From Tragulus kanchil (Eukaryota > Chordata > Mammalia > Artiodactyla > Tragulidae): a DNA stretch of 64,000 nt. Positions 10,994 to 23,187 of the stretch are shown here, one piece after another (positions within the stretch are counted from its first letter, which is position 1; each line of letters starts with the position of its first letter). The DNA lies in assembly GCA_022376925.1 (NCBI GenBank), contig JAIOJX010000032.1, positions 172,695,979 to 172,759,978 on the forward strand, in the 5' to 3' direction. Made by a program: the position numbers and the translations under genes. The notes below the pieces were generated by a model, which had not been told where the DNA came from, did no database searches, and saw only the letters and a list, made by a program, of their open reading frames with translations.

Positions 10994-13181
10994 AAACTAG
11001 AAGTTAAACGTGCTTTGGTTTTGTGGAACTACGTTGTTATAAACTTTGGTCCTTTTTAATTAATCCAATATTCAGACATGAGTAAGTGACTAAGCACAAC
11101 ACATACAAGAAAAGGGTAAAGAAGAATACTCACATGATCGTGTCAACAGATGCAGAAAAGAGATCTAATAAAACACAGCACCCACTTAGGAGAAGAAAAG
11201 CTCTCAATCAACTAGAAATAAAAAGCAATTTGACAAAGAATAGCTAGAAAAAATAAGTACAGCAAATAAGCCTAATGATGAAAAATTTGAGGTTTTCCCA
11301 CTAATATCAGTATCAGAGCAAGGATGTTTTCTCTCAACACTTTTTTTCAACACTGTACTAGAAGCTTTATCTAACATACCAAGAGAAGAAGAGGAAACGA
11401 AATGTATACTGTTAGTGAAAGAAGAAATAAAGCTGTCTTTGTTAACAGATGACATGGTCTATGTAGAAAATATAAGAAAACTAAGGAGAACTCATAAACA
11501 AAGCTGCAGGATACAAAGTAAATAAAAGTCAGTCACTTTCCTATGTAATAGCAATTAACAAGTGGCATTTAAAACTGCAAACACAGTATCATTATACTAA
11601 CAGAATGAAATGAAATATTTAGGTATAAGCCTAACAAAATATGTACAAAATGAGAGGAAAACTGTTAACACACTCAAATGAAAATAATCAAAGAGGAACT
11701 AAATAAATGGAAAGGTACTCCATTTTCATGGATAGGAAGAGTCAGCACTGTGTAAATACTAGTTCTTTCCAAACTGGTCTATGGATGCAAGGCAGTTCCA
11801 ATTAAAGCACCATCAGGTGTCTTGTGATTGTAAACATGATGATCCTACAGTTTATATGGACAGGCAAAAAAAGAAGACCCAGAAGAGTCAACCTAATATT
11901 GAAGAATAAAGTTGGAAGACTGGCATTATCTGACTTCAAATTTTACTGTAAAGCTACAATAATCAAGACAGTGTGGTTTGGTGAAAGAATACACAGACTT
12001 ATGCATGGAACAGAACAGAGCCCAGGAATATGGACAAGGGAGCATTGACAAAAGATCAAATGACATGCAATGGAACAAAGATAATCTTAAACTAGAAGTT
12101 AAACGTGCTTTGGTTTTGTGGAACTACGTTGTTATAAACTTTGGTCCTTTTTAATTAATCCAATATTCAGACATGAGTAAGTGACTAAGCACAACACATA
12201 CAAGAAAAGGGTAAAGAAGAATACTCACATGATCGTGTCAACAGATGCAGAAAAGAGATCTAATAAAACACAGCACCCACTTAGGAGAAGAAAAGCTCTC
12301 AATCAACTAGAAATAAAAAGCAATTTGACAAAGAATAGCTAGAAAAAATAAGTACAGCAAATAAGCCTAATGATGAAAAATTTGAGGTTTTCCCACTAAT
12401 ATCAGTATCAGAGCAAGGATGTTTTCTCTCAACACTTTTTTTCAACACTGTACTAGAAGCTTTATCTAACATACCAAGAGAAGAAGAGGAAACGAAATGT
12501 ATACTGTTAGTGAAAGAAGAAATAAAGCTGTCTTTGTTAACAGATGACATGGTCTATGTAGAAAATATAAGAAAACTAAGGAGAACTCATAAACAAAGCT
12601 GCAGGATACAAAGTAAATAAAAGTCAGTCACTTTCCTATGTAATAGCAATTAACAAGTGGCATTTAAAACTGCAAACACAGTATCATTATACTAACAGAA
12701 TGAAATGAAATATTTAGGTATAAGCCTAACAAAATATGTACAAAATGAGAGGAAAACTGTTAACACACTCAAATGAAAATAATCAAAGAGGAACTAAATA
12801 AATGGAAAGGTACTCCATTTTCATGGATAGGAAGAGTCAGCACTGTGTAAATACTAGTTCTTTCCAAACTGGTCTATGGATGCAAGGCAGTTCCAATTAA
12901 AGCACCATCAGGTGTCTTGTGATTGTAAACATGATGATCCTACAGTTTATATGGACAGGCAAAAAAAGAAGACCCAGAAGAGTCAACCTAATATTGAAGA
13001 ATAAAGTTGGAAGACTGGCATTATCTGACTTCAAATTTTACTGTAAAGCTACAATAATCAAGACAGTGTGGTTTGGTGAAAGAATACACAGACTTATGCA
13101 TGGAACAGAACAGAGCCCAGGAATATGGACAAGGGAGCATTGACAAAAGATCAAATGACATGCAATGGAACAAAGATAATC
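10994..13181 (+). repeat. direct duplication 5, period 1095
   Basis: Copies 10994-12087 and 12089-13181, mostly L1. Confidence 0.95.
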
Positions 13182-14226
13182 TTTTAAATAAATAGTGCTG
13201 GAACAACTGGATGTCCACATCAAAAAGGAAGAAAGAAATCTAGACTAAGAGCCAACACCATTCCCAAAAATTAACTCATAATGGACTATAGACCTAAATG
13301 GAAAATGCAAAACAATAAAACTCTTAGAAAGTAACCTAGGAGAAAATCTAGCTGACCTTGTGTTTGGCAATGACATTTTAAATACAACACCAAAGACACG
13401 ATATGTAAAATAACTGATAAACTACACTTCATTAGAAGTTTCTGCTCTGCAAAGAAACTTAAAGAACCTAACACAAGTCATAGACTGGGAAACAATTTGC
13501 AAAAAGACATGTCTGATAAATGACTGTTATAAAAAAACATACAAAGAATGCTTAGAATCAACAGTAAGAAAATAAACAACATAATTAAAAAATGAATCAA
13601 AGACATTAACAGAGATTTCACCAAAGATGACAAACAGATGGCAAATAAGCATATGAAAAGATGCTCCACATCATACGTCATGAGGGAAATGCAAATTAAA
13701 ACAATGAAGTACCAGGACACACCTTTTGGAGCAGATACTTGGCATTTTCTTACAAAACTAAACACATTCTTCCCATACGATCTAGAAATCACACTCCTTG
13801 GTATTTACTCAACGGAGATGAAAACTTATGTCCACACAGAAATCTCCACATGGATATTTATACCAGCTTAACTCATAACTGGCAAAACTTGGATGGAGCC
13901 AAGACATCCTTCAGTGGATAAATGGATAAATAAACTGTGTTGTATCAAAATAATGGAAGAGTTTTCAGCACTAAAAAGAAATGAGCTATCAAAGTCATAA
14001 AAGGCATGAAGGAACCTCAAATTTAGGATTACTAAATTTAAAAAGACAATACAAAACGGCAATGTTCTATTTAATTCCAACACAATTGCACCATGAAAGA
14101 GGCAAAACTGGAAGGAGAGTAAAGGCGAAGTCTCCAGAGACTCAGGGGAGAGGAGGAGGAAGGGAACAGGAGTTTTAGGACAGTGACATATTCTGTATGA
14201 TACTATAATGGTGGATACATGGCATT
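11181..14226 (+). mobile_element. LINE L1, 3' part of ORF2 and 3' UTR
   Basis: The plus strand encodes broken pieces of the L1 reverse-transcriptase C-terminal region (for example the frame at 11824-12048 with the MILQFIWTGKK motif) and then typical 3' UTR. Many stops and frameshifts show it is dead. It interrupts the snoRNA array. Two 1.1 kb duplications (starting at 10994 and 13332) inflate its length, so the true insert is near 2.2 kb shorter including its tail. Confidence 0.85.
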
Positions 14227-15477
14227 ATACTGGGTTGGCTGAAAAATTCCTTTGCATTTTTCCACAAAAGGGTACAGAAAAACCTGAACAAACCTTTTGA
14301 CCAGACCCATACATTTGTCCAAAGCCACTGAATTTACAACCCATCATAACCCTAGTCAACTATAGACTTTGGGTGAAAATGAAGTGTCAGTGAAGGTTCA
14401 CAGTTCAACCTAGGAGAAAATCTAGCTGACCTTGTGTTTGGCAATGACATTTTAAATACAACACCAAAGACACGATATGTAAAATAACTGATAAACTACA
14501 CTTCATTAGAAGTTTCTGCTCTGCAAAGAAACTTAAAGAACCTAACACAAGTCATAGACTGGGAAACAATTTGCAAAAAGACATGTCTGATAAATGACTG
14601 TTATAAAAAAACATACAAAGAATGCTTAGAATCAACAGTAAGAAAATAAACAACATAATTAAAAAATGAATCAAAGACATTAACAGAGATTTCACCAAAG
14701 ATGACAAACAGATGGCAAATAAGCATATGAAAAGATGCTCCACATCATACGTCATGAGGGAAATGCAAATTAAAACAATGAAGTACCAGGACACACCTTT
14801 TGGAGCAGATACTTGGCATTTTCTTACAAAACTAAACACATTCTTCCCATACGATCTAGAAATCACACTCCTTGGTATTTACTCAACGGAGATGAAAACT
14901 TATGTCCACACAGAAATCTCCACATGGATATTTATACCAGCTTAACTCATAACTGGCAAAACTTGGATGGAGCCAAGACATCCTTCAGTGGATAAATGGA
15001 TAAATAAACTGTGTTGTATCAAAATAATGGAAGAGTTTTCAGCACTAAAAAGAAATGAGCTATCAAAGTCATAAAAAGGCATGAAGGAACCTCAAATTTA
15101 GGATTACTAAATTTAAAAAGACAATACAAAACGGCAATGTTCTATTTAATTCCAACACAATTGCACCATGAAAGAGGCAAAACTGGAAGGAGAGTAAAGG
15201 CAAAGTCTCCAGAGACTCAGGGGAGAGGAGGAGGAAGGGAACAGGAGTTTTAGGACAGTGACATATTCTGTATGATACTATAATGGTGGATACATGGCAT
15301 TATACTGGGTTGGCTGAAAAATTCCTTTGCATTTTTCCACAAAAGGGTACAGAAAAACCTGAACAAACCTTTTGACCAGACCCATACATTTGTCCAAAGC
15401 CACTGAATTTACAACCCATCATAACCCTGAGGTCAACTATAGACTTTGGGTGAAAATGAAGTGTCAGTGAAGGTTCA
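13332..15477 (+). repeat. direct duplication 6, period 1074
   Basis: Copies 13332-14403 and 14406-15477, L1 and MITE. Confidence 0.95.
14232..14306. mobile_element. mariner-type MITE inside the L1 tail
   Basis: TGGGTTGGCTGAAAAATTCC and the inverted GGTTTTTCTGTACCC-like right half form an approximately 75-base palindromic element typical of mariner-derived miniature elements. The L1 3' UTR resumes after it. Copies at about 15306 and 16447 come from the duplications. Confidence 0.7.
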
Positions 15478-15629
15478 TCAGTTATAACAAATGCATCCCT
15501 CTGGTGAGGGATGTTGATTATGCGAGAGGCTCTATATGTGCAGAACCAGGCGGACTGTGAGAAATCCCTGTACGTTTTGCTTTGATGCCATGAATCTAAA
15601 ATTGCTCTTAAAAAATAAAGTCTTTCAGA
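14307..15629 (+). mobile_element. L1 3' UTR tail with duplicated segment
   Basis: The L1 3' UTR continues after the MITE (TGAAGTGTCAGTGAAGG, CTGGTGAGGGATGTTG) to AAAAAATAAAGTCTTT at about 15625. It contains the second copy of the 13332 duplication. A third partial copy of this tail is at 16402-16770. Confidence 0.8.
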
Positions 15630-16014
15630 AATGGAAGCAACAAGTCAAAAAAAGAACAAAAACATAAAACCTGTTTTCCATCAATTGCAACATGGACTCT
15701 TACATGAAACTGTCTTTTGTTTCTTACTCAAAAATGTAAGAGCTTTGATCTATTTCATTTCATTGGAACTCAGCATAAGTCTGAGTTCCAACTGTGTTAG
15801 TCTTGTTCCTTATTTAATTACATACTCTCCTAATTTGGTCCATTCAGGGCCTTCCTTGTCTTCATTCATTTACGTGTTTTACTCATGGATGATTTACTTC
15901 AAATATAATCTGTATTCAAGAACCTCAACAGACCAAGAACAAGAACAGGCACTCCCTCACTTCTGCTATATGATCATTTCCCACAGAGATAATAGGTTAA
16001 TATTCTTTTTTTAA

Positions 16015-16085
16015 TAGATCTCAGAGCTATAAAGCTTAATCTGAATTCCAGATTCAGATATCCCAGGACACTCATCATTGGTCTA
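16015..16085 (-). ncRNA. SNORD113: box C/D snoRNA, SNORD113-like, boxes intact (copy 1 of 2)
   Basis: C box AUGAUGA (16072-16078), D' CUGA (16054-16057) and D CUGA (16021-16024) on the minus strand. The ends UAGACC and GAUCUA pair with one mismatch. C' is weaker (AGAUUA). The segment before D' is GUCCUGGGAUAU, different from the 7947 snoRNA, so any D' guide is not shared. It is the first intact unit to the right of the L1 insertion. The duplicate is at 17156. Confidence 0.87.
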
Positions 16086-17155
16086 GGCTTGGCCCTCTTT
16101 TTCCTCATTCATTGGTACCTTTATTCACTGACACATTCATTGATTAACTATAGGAAAGTCAACATACAAAAATCTCAAAACAAAGAATTCTGAACTCACT
16201 CAGATCAACATACGAATCTGCGTAACACGCGAGGACTAACTGGCTTCCTTGCTTCTTGGAAACTCTGTACTCTTGGCCAATCCACGCTTGCTCCTTTTCA
16301 CTTAATGTGTCCCTGGGCTGCACATGGTACCATAAATGATCCTGAATCCACAATCTTCACCCCACAGCTGGAATTCTGAAACTTGCTCCTTGAAAACCCC
16401 TTGACATATTCTGTATGATACTATAATGGTGGATACATGGCATTATACTGGGTTGGCTGAAAAATTCCTTTGCATTTTTCCACAAAAGGGTACAGAAAAA
16501 CCTGAACAAACCTTTTGACCAGACCCATACATTTGTCCAAAGCCACTGAATTTACAACCCATCATAACCCTAGTCAACTATAGACTTTGGGTGAAAATGA
16601 AGTGTCAGTGAAGGTTCATCAGTTATAACAAATGCATCCCTCTGGTGAGGGATGTTGATTATGCGAGAGGCTCTATATGTGCAGAACCAGGCGGACTGTG
16701 AGAAATCCCTGTACGTTTTGCTTTGATGCCATGAATCTAAAATTGCTCTTAAAAAATAAAGTCTTTCAGAAATGGAAGCAACAAGTCAAAAAAAGAACAA
16801 AAACATAAAACCTGTTTTCCATCAATTGCAACATGGACTCTTACATGAAACTGTCTTTTGTTTCTTACTCAAAAATGTAAGAGCTTTGATCTATTTCATT
16901 TCATTGGAACTCAGCATAAGTCTGAGTTCCAACTGTGTTAGTCTTGTTCCTTATTTAATTACATACTCTCCTAATTTGGTCCATTCAGGGCCTTCCTTGT
17001 CTTCATTCATTTACGTGTTTTACTCATGGATGATTTACTTCAAATATAATCTGTATTCAAGAACCTCAACAGACCAAGAACAAGAACAGGCACTCCCTCA
17101 CTTCTGCTATATGATCATTTCCCACAGAGATAATAGGGTAATATTCTTTTTCTAA

Positions 17156-17226
17156 TAGATCTCAGAGCTATAAAGCTTAATCTGAATTCCAGATTCAGAT
17201 ATCCCAGGACACTCATCATTGGTCTA
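17156..17226 (-). ncRNA. SNORD113: box C/D snoRNA, SNORD113-like (copy 2 of 2)
   Basis: Duplicate of 16015-16085, shifted by 1141 bases. The boxes are unchanged. Flanking differences are a few bases in the T-run just left of it. Confidence 0.83.
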
Positions 17227-18635
17227 GGCTTGGCCCTCTTTTTCCTCATTCATTGGTACCTTTATTCACTGACACATTCATTGATTAACTATAGGAAAGT
17301 CAACATACAAAAATCTCAAAACAAAGAATTCTGAACTCACTCAGATCAACATACGAATCTGCGTAACACGCGAGGACTAACTGGCTTCCTTGCTTCTTGG
17401 AAACTCTGTACTCTTGGCCAATCCACGCTTGCTCCTTTTCACTTAATGTGTCCCTGGGCTGCACATGGTACCATAAATGATCCTGAATCCACAATCTTCA
17501 CCCCACAGCTGGAATTCTGACAATCTCAACCATCGTCTTAAGTGCTCTCGTTGAAGAACAGAGCACCTAGGTCACTTGTGGAAATTTAAATTAGCTAAGG
17601 TACAAAAATAGAGTGAAATCAACTCTAAAATGGATGAAAATGTTCTCCAACTTATTTTCTTTCACAGTCTAACTTACGTTGAATTGGACTAATCTAATTT
17701 TGTTTTTATTCTTATTACATTCGTATCCCTGTCCAAGGCGTATTTTCTGAAATGAGCATTGAAACCCTCCCTCCAAATGTAGAACTTCTACTATTACTTA
17801 GATCTGTTTTAGAATTTTTGACCCACAGAAATGATGCCAAGATTTGCACTAATGTAGAATAATTAAGTCAAGTGTGGTGGATCCACTGTGTAGAGTAATA
17901 GTGGATTTTACAAAGAATCTGAGTCTACAATTTAAATTTTTCAAGGGATATTAGTAAGTCTACCCTAGATTTACAAATCATAAACTTTGATTCATGACAT
18001 ATTTTAATAAAAAGGCCAAGAACGCTCTAGCATGTTATTTACTGACTCATCTAGAGCTCAGTACAAGAATATGAAATGGTGACTACAAGAATCCCTCAGT
18101 GCACTCTCTCCCAACATGATAGGAATCTATCAATATATAAACTATAATGGAAAAGAATATATATATATTCTTTATATATACACATATATATATGCATAAC
18201 TAAATCACTGTGATGTATACTAGAAATTAACACAATATTGTTAATTAACACAATATTGTTAATTAATAAATAAAGTACAACAAAAGAATCTAGAACAGTT
18301 TTAATAATAGTAGATGTTACTGTGCAAGACTGATTCATTTAAACACTTCTTTCACAACACATCTAGACCCTCCATTGTGTATTTGTTTATCCATTTGTTG
18401 TTATATTTATTCATTTACTTTTATATTCATGAATAATTTAAACCTTAATTTATTGATCCAGAGAAAACACAATATGATCCACACATCAGCACCTCAAATT
18501 GCAATACAATTAAATGCAACTAATACACATGAACCTGAGATAAAGTGGGAAGAGGCTAATTTGTTTTTCTTCCTTGTCAGAATACCAGTAATACTGCGTT
18601 GTTTTTAAACACATGTTCCTCACTGGTCCTGTTTT
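17227..18635. repeat. diverged array units
   Basis: Remnants near 17670-17740, 17960-18010 and 18590-18625 (CCTCACTGGTCC), plus an exon relic. A TA-rich simple repeat lies at 18145-18196. No usable snoRNA. Confidence 0.4.
18145..18196. repeat. TA-rich simple repeat
   Basis: Alternating TA stretches with interruptions. A tandem 17-base AACACAATATTGTTAAT repeat follows at about 18230-18265. Confidence 0.8.
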
Positions 18636-18636
18636 A

Positions 18637-18850
18637 CCTTAGTGGTCCTCAACAGGAGCCATATTATCCGCAGAGGACGTTGGCCACTGCTGAACTATTT
18701 TTGCTTGTCCCACTGGGAGACGAGTGTCCGTCTAGTGGCACCTAGTTAGTAGAAGTCAGTGCAGTCTCCATGGTCTACAGTGTAGGGGACAGCCCCACAT
18801 CAGTGAATCATCCAGCCAAAAAGCCACTAAAGCAAAGCTGAGACATCCCA
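18637..18850. mobile_element. MER5A (hAT-Charlie DNA transposon)
   Basis: GTGGTCCTCAACAGGAGCC, CTAGTGGCACCTAGT and GGGGACAGCCCCACATC match MER5A, a non-autonomous element found throughout placental mammals. Duplicate at about 19714-19928. Confidence 0.8.
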
Positions 18851-19325
18851 CTTTACCTTCTTCAAAATAACTGGTTGAAAGATGAATGTATTCGTACATT
18901 CACTCCTAATATCATCAAATACCCTTGAACACAGAAACTGGATCAGAAATCTGAATGGTGTAAGAGTTGCTCATGTAGTCATTACTTCCAAACGTAGCCA
19001 ATTAGATCACATCTTCTTATTTTCAGTAAGTAGCCAGCACTTATCAAACCATGCAGAACAACACTGATTCCCAGGTGTTTATCTCTGTATGCTATTTAAT
19101 CCAAATAGATTTATGTTGGGACTGAGTACTTCAGAGATAATAAAAATATATTAAACGTTCTTATAATTGGGCCACATATGGCTTTCCTTTTCATTGATAT
19201 ATATTATATACATATAGTCACTCACTCATTAATTCACTTCTAATTATACAATCCAAATCTATGAATATAGTTGAAGAACAAAATCCTGATTCTTAACTTC
19301 TACCACATAGGCATTAACTAGGTCT

Positions 19326-19392
19326 CTGACCTCAGTGCTACAGAGCTTAGCCAAAACCATTGGTTCACAGCATTTCAGATATTCATTGGTTC
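19326..19392 (-). pseudogene. degraded snoRNA unit
   Basis: The 3' half (CUGUAGCACUGAGGUC) is well kept with D box CUGA. The C box has become AUGAAUA. Duplicate at about 20404-20470. Confidence 0.55.
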
Positions 19393-20779
19393 AAACTTTA
19401 TCAGTCATGCCTACCTTTGTTTACTGATCTCCTCATTAAGTCATTAATAATAATAAAGTCAAGGTGTATAAACCAAAATCCCCCAAAACATACCCTAGAA
19501 TATTATGAAGATCTATCTATAGTGTTATTTTCCATAAAACTAAGTGGCTTTGGTTTTTTCCAGCCTATCACAGCATTACGATACAGATTATCAGCTTATT
19601 TGCTTCCTTCCAATCCCATGTTTACACTTTATCTATGCTTGTCCTTCTTTCACTTACATTTCCCTTTTTAAAGATGGAACATATGGTAGCCAGCCTCTAT
19701 CAGCTTATCTGTTCCCTTAGTGGTCCTCAACAGGAGCCATATTATCCGCAGAGGACGTTGGCCACTGCTGAACTATTTTTGCTTGTCCCACTGGGAGACG
19801 AGTGTCCGTCTAGTGGCACCTAGTTAGTAGAAGTCAGTGCAGTCTCCATGGTCTACAGTGTAGGGGACAGCCCCACATCAGTGAATCATCCAGCCAAAAA
19901 GCCACTAAAGCAAAGCTGAGACATCCCACTTTACCTTCTTCAAAATAACTGGTTGAAAGATGAATGTATTCGTACATTCACTCCTAATATCATCAAATAC
20001 CCTTGAACACAGAAACTGGATCAGAAATCTGAATGGTGTAAGAGTTGCTCATGTAGTCATTACTTCCAAACGTAGCCAATTAGATCACATCTTCTTATTT
20101 TCAGTAAGTAGCCAGCACTTATCAAACCATGCAGAACAACACTGATTCCCAGGTGTTTATCTCTGTATGCTATTTAATCCAAATAGATTTATGTTGGGAC
20201 TGAGTACTTCAGAGATAATAAAAATATATTAAACGTTCTTATAATTGGGCCACATATGGCTTTCCTTTTCATTGATATATATTATATACATATAGTCACT
20301 CACTCATTAATTCACTTCTAATTATACAATCCAAATCTATGAATATAGTTGAAGAACAAAATCCTGATTCTTAACTTCTACCACATAGGCATTAACTAGG
20401 TCTCTGACCTCAGTGCTACAGAGCTTAGCCAAAACCATTGGTTCACAGCATTTCAGATATTCATTGGTTCAAACTTTATCAGTCATGCCTACCTTTGTTT
20501 ACTGATCTCCTCATTAAGTCATTAATAATAATAAAGTCAAGGTGTATAAACCAAAATCCCCCAAAACATACCCTAGAATATTATGAAGATCTATCTATAG
20601 TGTTATTTTCCATAAAACTAAGTGGCTTTGGTTTTTTCCAGCCTATCACAGCATTACGATACAGATTATCAGCTTATTTGCTTCCTTCCAATCCCATGTT
20701 TACACTTTATCTATGCTTGTCCTTCTTTCACTTACATTTCCCCTTTTCTAAAGATGGAACATATGGTAGCCAGCCTCTG

Positions 20780-21295
20780 AGATGGCACCCGAGGATCCAC
20801 GGCTCCTAGTATCCGTGGTCTTGCACAGTCTCCTCCCATAGTAAACCCTGCCTGGCCTCTAGACCCCGAAGAATACTCAGAAGAGTTGACACAGTGACGG
20901 TGTAAGGCTCTGAATCTCAACTAGAAATACACTGAGCTTCCCACTTCCCTTTCTCTTGCACTGACAGTTCTCTGGAACTCGGCTGTCATGTTTAAGACAC
21001 TCGAGCAGTCTCGAGAAGAGGTCCACGTAGGAAGAAACCGGTCTCCCGCCAGCCGCCAGCATGGAGTCTCGAGCCATGCAGGCAGATCCACCAGCACAAC
21101 CCTCACACAGCTGCAATTCTACCTGACACCTGGACAGCAACCTCCCAAAAGACCCTGAGCCAAAACTGCCCAAGAATCCTCTCCTCGATTCCTGCCCCAT
21201 AGAAACTGTGACAGATAACAAGTATTTACCATTGTTTTCATTTGCTAAGTTGTAGGATAGCTTGTTACACAGCAAACAACTGATATAAACAATGA
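20780..21295 (+). mobile_element. LTR remnant, probably MaLR (MLT1-like)
   Basis: The 3' portion (GAAACTGTGACAGATAAC, CATTTGCTAAGTTGTAGG, GTTACACAGCAAACAACTGAT) is the classical end of MaLR/ERVL-type LTRs. The body is diverged. It contains open frames on the minus strand that I regard as chance. Duplicate at about 21904-22419. Confidence 0.55.
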
Positions 21296-21469
21296 TCAGT
21301 CACCGAGTGTCGCATCTCACAAGGAGATAAATACCATCCTCTTTCACCCAAGCCATTTCCCTTTCAGGCATTATGGCCTACCTCTTTATCACTGACAAAA
21401 GGCTTCAATTAACCATGGCATAAAATATTAAAAACTCTGAAAATGGATAAAAGCTCTCTATCATTTTTA

Positions 21470-21525
21470 ATGAACCTCAGATTACCCATAAAATTTGGTT
21501 AATTATCATTTTTGGTCCCCTGCAT
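21470..21525 (-). pseudogene. snoRNA relic adjoining a Bov-tA SINE
   Basis: AATGAACCTCAG followed by TTAATTATCA and TTTGGTCCCC resembles a compressed unit with D box CUGA but no C box. A Bov-tA SINE starts directly after it. Duplicate 1124 bases to the right. Confidence 0.4.
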
Positions 21526-21529
21526 GGTA

Positions 21530-21745
21530 TCCTTTGGGCTATCCAAGTCACTCTGCAGTAAAGAATCCACCTGCAATGCAGGAGACACAGGCTGGATCCC
21601 TGGGGTGGGAAGAGCACCTGAAGGAGGAAATGGCACCTCACTCCAGTGTTCTTGCTGGGAAACCCCCATGGTGGGGGAGCTCCAGTCCACAGGGTCCAAA
21701 GAGTCAGCCACAGCTGAGACTGAGCATAGCACACGCCATTTGATG
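21530..21745 (+). mobile_element. Bov-tA SINE
   Basis: CTGCAATGCAGGAGACACAGG, ATCCCTGGGGTGGGAAGAGC and GGCACCTCACTCCAGTGTTC identify the element. A duplicate is at 22654-22869 and a partial third copy at about 23905-24030. Confidence 0.9.
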
Positions 21746-22996
21746 ACTTCATTTATGGGTAGAGGATTTTTCCTTTGGGATGCTCCAAAAACCCCAAGAG
21801 TGAATTCCCACTTATTTTTTTAACCAGACTTTATCTATGCTTGTCCTTCTTTCACTTACATTTCCCCTTTTCTAAAGATGGAACATATGGTAGCCAGCCT
21901 CTGAGATGGCACCCGAGGATCCACGGCTCCTAGTATCCGTGGTCTTGCACAGTCTCCTCCCATAGTAAACCCTGCCTGGCCTCTAGACCCCGAAGAATAC
22001 TCAGAAGAGTTGACACAGTGACGGTGTAAGGCTCTGAATCTCAACTAGAAATACACTGAGCTTCCCACTTCCCTTTCTCTTGCACTGACAGTTCTCTGGA
22101 ACTCGGCTGTCATGTTTAAGACACTCGAGCAGTCTCGAGAAGAGGTCCACGTAGGAAGAAACCGGTCTCCCGCCAGCCGCCAGCATGGAGTCTCGAGCCA
22201 TGCAGGCAGATCCACCAGCACAACCCTCACACAGCTGCAATTCTACCTGACACCTGGACAGCAACCTCCCAAAAGACCCTGAGCCAAAACTGCCCAAGAA
22301 TCCTCTCCTCGATTCCTGCCCCATAGAAACTGTGACAGATAACAAGTATTTACCATTGTTTTCATTTGCTAAGTTGTAGGATAGCTTGTTACACAGCAAA
22401 CAACTGATATAAACAATGATCAGTCACCGAGTGTCGCATCTCACAAGGAGATAAATACCATCCTCTTTCACCCAAGCCATTTCCCTTTCAGGCATTATGG
22501 CCTACCTCTTTATCACTGACAAAAGGCTTCAATTAACCATGGCATAAAATATTAAAAACTCTGAAAATGGATAAAAGCTCTCTATCATTTTTAATGAACC
22601 TCAGATTACCCATAAAATTTGGTTAATTATCATTTTTGGTCCCCTGCATGGTATCCTTTGGGCTATCCAAGTCACTCTGCAGTAAAGAATCCACCTGCAA
22701 TGCAGGAGACACAGGCTGGATCCCTGGGGTGGGAAGAGCACCTGAAGGAGGAAATGGCACCTCACTCCAGTGTTCTTGCTGGGAAACCCCCATGGTGGGG
22801 GAGCTCCAGTCCACAGGGTCCAAAGAGTCAGCCACAGCTGAGACTGAGCATAGCACACGCCATTTGATGACTTCATTTATGGGTAGAGGATTTTTTCCTT
22901 TGACATAATGTCAAGATGAACAAATCAACTTCACCAAGGACATGACTTTTGACTACTAGACTACTATCTACTGGAATCTCTCGACACCTTACTCAC

Positions 22997-23057
22997 AGGT
23001 AAAAACTAAGACCTTGTATGACTATTGAATAATTAAACCAGCCATAGTGCTTCCATT
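22997..23057 (-). ncRNA. predicted MEG8 exon
   Basis: Acceptor GTGTCTCACATCACAG then AATGGAAGC; donor CCT/GTGAGTAAGG, 61 nt. The duplicate is at 24167-24227. Confidence 0.55.
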
Positions 23058-23120
23058 CTGTGATGTGAGACACACATTTTTACAGAGAATGGAATAGGAT
23101 AAATCTAACCTTTTTAAAAA

Positions 23121-23187
23121 TGAACTGGAGTCTTGAGATGCTAGATTAATCATAAATCTTAGTTTTATCACATTCTCATTATTGACT
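23121..23187 (-). pseudogene. degraded SNORD114-like snoRNA
   Basis: UUAUGAUUAAUCUAG marks the subtype. The C box is AUAAUGA (23176-23182) and the D box is lost. A duplicate lies about 1170 bases to the right. Confidence 0.55.

Larger units (their letters stand above)
9018..11180 (+). repeat. direct duplication 4, period 1123
   Basis: Copies 9018-10057 and 10141-11180. The joint (10058-10140) is a scrambled mosaic. It overlaps duplication 3, giving triplicates. Confidence 0.95.
15261..17520 (+). repeat. direct duplication 7, period 1141
   Basis: Copies 15261-16379 and 16402-17520 with 22 unmatched bases at the joint. Contains the 16015 snoRNA. Confidence 0.95.
18636..20780 (+). repeat. direct duplication 8, period 1078
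   Basis: Starts in MER5A. The joint at about 19660-19713 mixes both flanks. Confidence 0.95.
20705..22897 (+). repeat. direct duplication 9, period 1124
   Basis: Copies 20705-21772 and 21829-22897, with a 56-base unmatched joint. Confidence 0.95.

Noticed and set aside
11824..12048. Reading frame with reverse-transcriptase-like residues
   Set aside because: It is a fragment of L1 ORF2 with stops and frameshifts around it, not an independent gene.
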